Shown here in pieces: positions 5,220-6,302 of a stretch of 6,302 nt of DNA (positions are counted from its first letter, which is position 1; each line of letters opens with the position of its first letter). The notes beneath the pieces are model-generated. The model was not told the origin of the DNA. It made no database searches and saw only the letters and a program-made list of their open reading frames with translations. Position numbers and translations under genes: made by a program. Source of the stretch: an uncultured Candidatus Midichloriaceae bacterium (GTDB lineage: Bacteria > Pseudomonadota > Alphaproteobacteria > Rickettsiales > Midichloriaceae); assembly GCA_905479795.1 (NCBI GenBank), contig CAJQNX010000090.1, positions 1 to 6,302 on the forward strand. Reading direction: 5' to 3'.

Positions 5220-6302
5220 TTAATTATTTTTTTTCAAATCAGAAACAAAATTTTTAACTTTAGCAAAAAAACCTTCTGATTTTGGATTTGCTCCAGATTG
5301 ATTGATTGCATCAAATTCTTCCAATAATTCTTTTTGTTTTGTTGTAATTTTTATAGGTAATTCAACGTTAACATGCACATAAATATCTCCGTATCTAGTT
5401 GAATTAATCATTGGCATACCTTTTTGTTGCATTCTTAATTTTGTTCCAAACTGAGTGCCACTAGGGATATTAACTTTTGCTATATTGCCATCTATAGTTG
5501 GAATTTCAATAAACCCACCGAGAACAGCTGTGGCCATTTTTACAGGGACAGTGCAGTGCAAATTTGCATTGTCTCTTTGATAAAATTCATGAGATTTTAC
5601 AGAAACGTATATATATAAATCTCCCGCTTGGGCACCACGAATTCCAGCCTCTCCTTCATTTGCAACTCTAATTTTAGCTCCATCATTTATACCTTTTGGT
5701 ATGTGAACGGATAAACTTTTCTCTTTTTCATATCTGCCTTCACCTCTACATTTGCCGCATGGATCTTTGATTATCACTCCAGAACCAGAGCAACTTGTGC
5801 AGGCTTTTTCTATCATAAAAAACCCTTGTTGATATCTTACCTTGCCTAGGCCATTACATGTAGTGCAGGTAGTTGTACCAGTTTTTGCTTTTGTTCCTTT
5901 TCCAGTACATTCATCACACTTAGTTGCAGTTCTAAATTTAATATTTCTAGTTATACCTTTATACGCATTTTCTAAAGTAATTTCCGTATTATACCTTAAG
6001 TCTGCACCTCTAAATTGACTCTCTCTTTTTGCTTTAGAAGCATTTGCACCTCTTCCCATGAAGTCACCAAATATATCTCCAAAGACATCTGCGAAATCTT
6101 CAAATCCTTCGCTAGATTGAGAACTAAAGCCGCCTGCACCATTGTTAACTCCTGCACTTCCATATCTATCATACGCAGCTCTTTTTTGATCGTCTTTTAA
6201 AACTTCATACGCTTCGTTGAGCTCTTTAAATTTTTTCTCAGATTCCTTGTTACCCTGGTTTTTATCGGGATGATGTTTCATAGCCAATTTTCTAAAGGCT
6301 TT
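5220..6302 (-). CDS. dnaJ: Chaperone protein DnaJ (Hsp40), 5' end outside the window
   Basis: DnaJ binds unfolded proteins and stimulates the ATPase of DnaK. The visible 360 residues begin KAFRKLAMKHHPDKNQG, inside J-domain helix II. About 20 residues, including the start codon, lie beyond the window edge. Counting from the first visible residue, the catalytic HPD tripeptide is at 11-13. The J-domain ends with KRAAYDRYG, followed by a Gly/Phe-rich region (about 46-85). The zinc domain (about 129-189) has four CxxCxGxG units: CDECTGKG, CTTCNGLG, CTSCSGSG and CGKCRGEG. The two C-terminal substrate-binding domains and dimerisation tail follow. All zinc-binding cysteines are present, so this is a full type I DnaJ and not CbpA. 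An in-frame TTG at 6287 is inside the J-domain and is not the start. dnaK often precedes dnaJ, but that region is not seen. The ABC ATPase gene follows 11 bases downstream. Confidence 0.98.
   Translation of the reverse strand, partial: KAFRKLAMKHHPDKNQGNKESEKKFKELNEAYEVLKDDQKRAAYDRYGSAGVNNGAGGFSSQSSEGFEDFADVFGDIFGDFMGRGANASKAKRESQFRGADLRYNTEITLENAYKGITRNIKFRTATKCDECTGKGTKAKTGTTTCTTCNGLGKVRYQQGFFMIEKACTSCSGSGVIIKDPCGKCRGEGRYEKEKSLSVHIPKGINDGAKIRVANEGEAGIRGAQAGDLYIYVSVKSHEFYQRDNANLHCTVPVKMATAVLGGFIEIPTIDGNIAKVNIPSGTQFGTKLRMQQKGMPMINSTRYGDIYVHVNVELPIKITTKQKELLEEFDAINQSGANPKSEGFFAKVKNFVSDLKKNN

Noticed and set aside
6015..6200. 61-codon plus-strand open frame inside dnaJ
   Set aside because: It is antisense to the J-domain and Gly/Phe region.
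6285..6287. TTG as the start codon of dnaJ
   Set aside because: The frame continues upstream to the window edge with J-domain sequence (KAFRK), so the true start is outside the window.

Overview
The window is AT-rich (about one-third G+C by eye) and carries ordinary housekeeping genes. The proteins look alphaproteobacterial. The E2 and E3 subunits are of the pyruvate dehydrogenase type shared by alphaproteobacteria and mitochondria. Low G+C, lysine/asparagine/isoleucine-rich proteins and a gene-free stretch with possible gene remnants fit a reduced-genome, host-associated member of the Rickettsiales. That placement is an inference from composition and remembered protein similarity; no 16S or other decisive marker is present. 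Layout: positions 1-128 hold what may be the 5' end of a broken minus-strand gene, with a start signal, 15 codons, an amber stop and then open frame to the edge. Positions 129-277 form a divergent promoter region. Positions 278-2986 are a two-gene plus-strand operon, pdhC (E2, dihydrolipoamide acetyltransferase) and lpdA (E3, dihydrolipoamide dehydrogenase). Positions 2987-3530 carry no intact gene but hold a possible minus-strand gene remnant and several weak hairpins. Positions 3531-6302 are a minus-strand cluster read in the order dnaJ (5' end outside the window), an ABC transporter ATPase and its ABC-2 membrane subunit (YadG/YadH-like), with gaps of 11 and 4 bases. Function: PdhC and LpdA are the transacetylase and dihydrolipoamide-reoxidising parts of pyruvate dehydrogenase. 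The E1 genes that often precede pdhC are not directly upstream here. DnaJ is the Hsp40 co-chaperone of DnaK. The ABC pair would form an inner-membrane exporter of unknown substrate. The two operons converge on the 544-base gap. I found no CRISPR array, tRNA, rRNA, intact mobile element or clearly new system. The most interesting items are the two candidate gene remnants and the close linkage of dnaJ to an ABC exporter.
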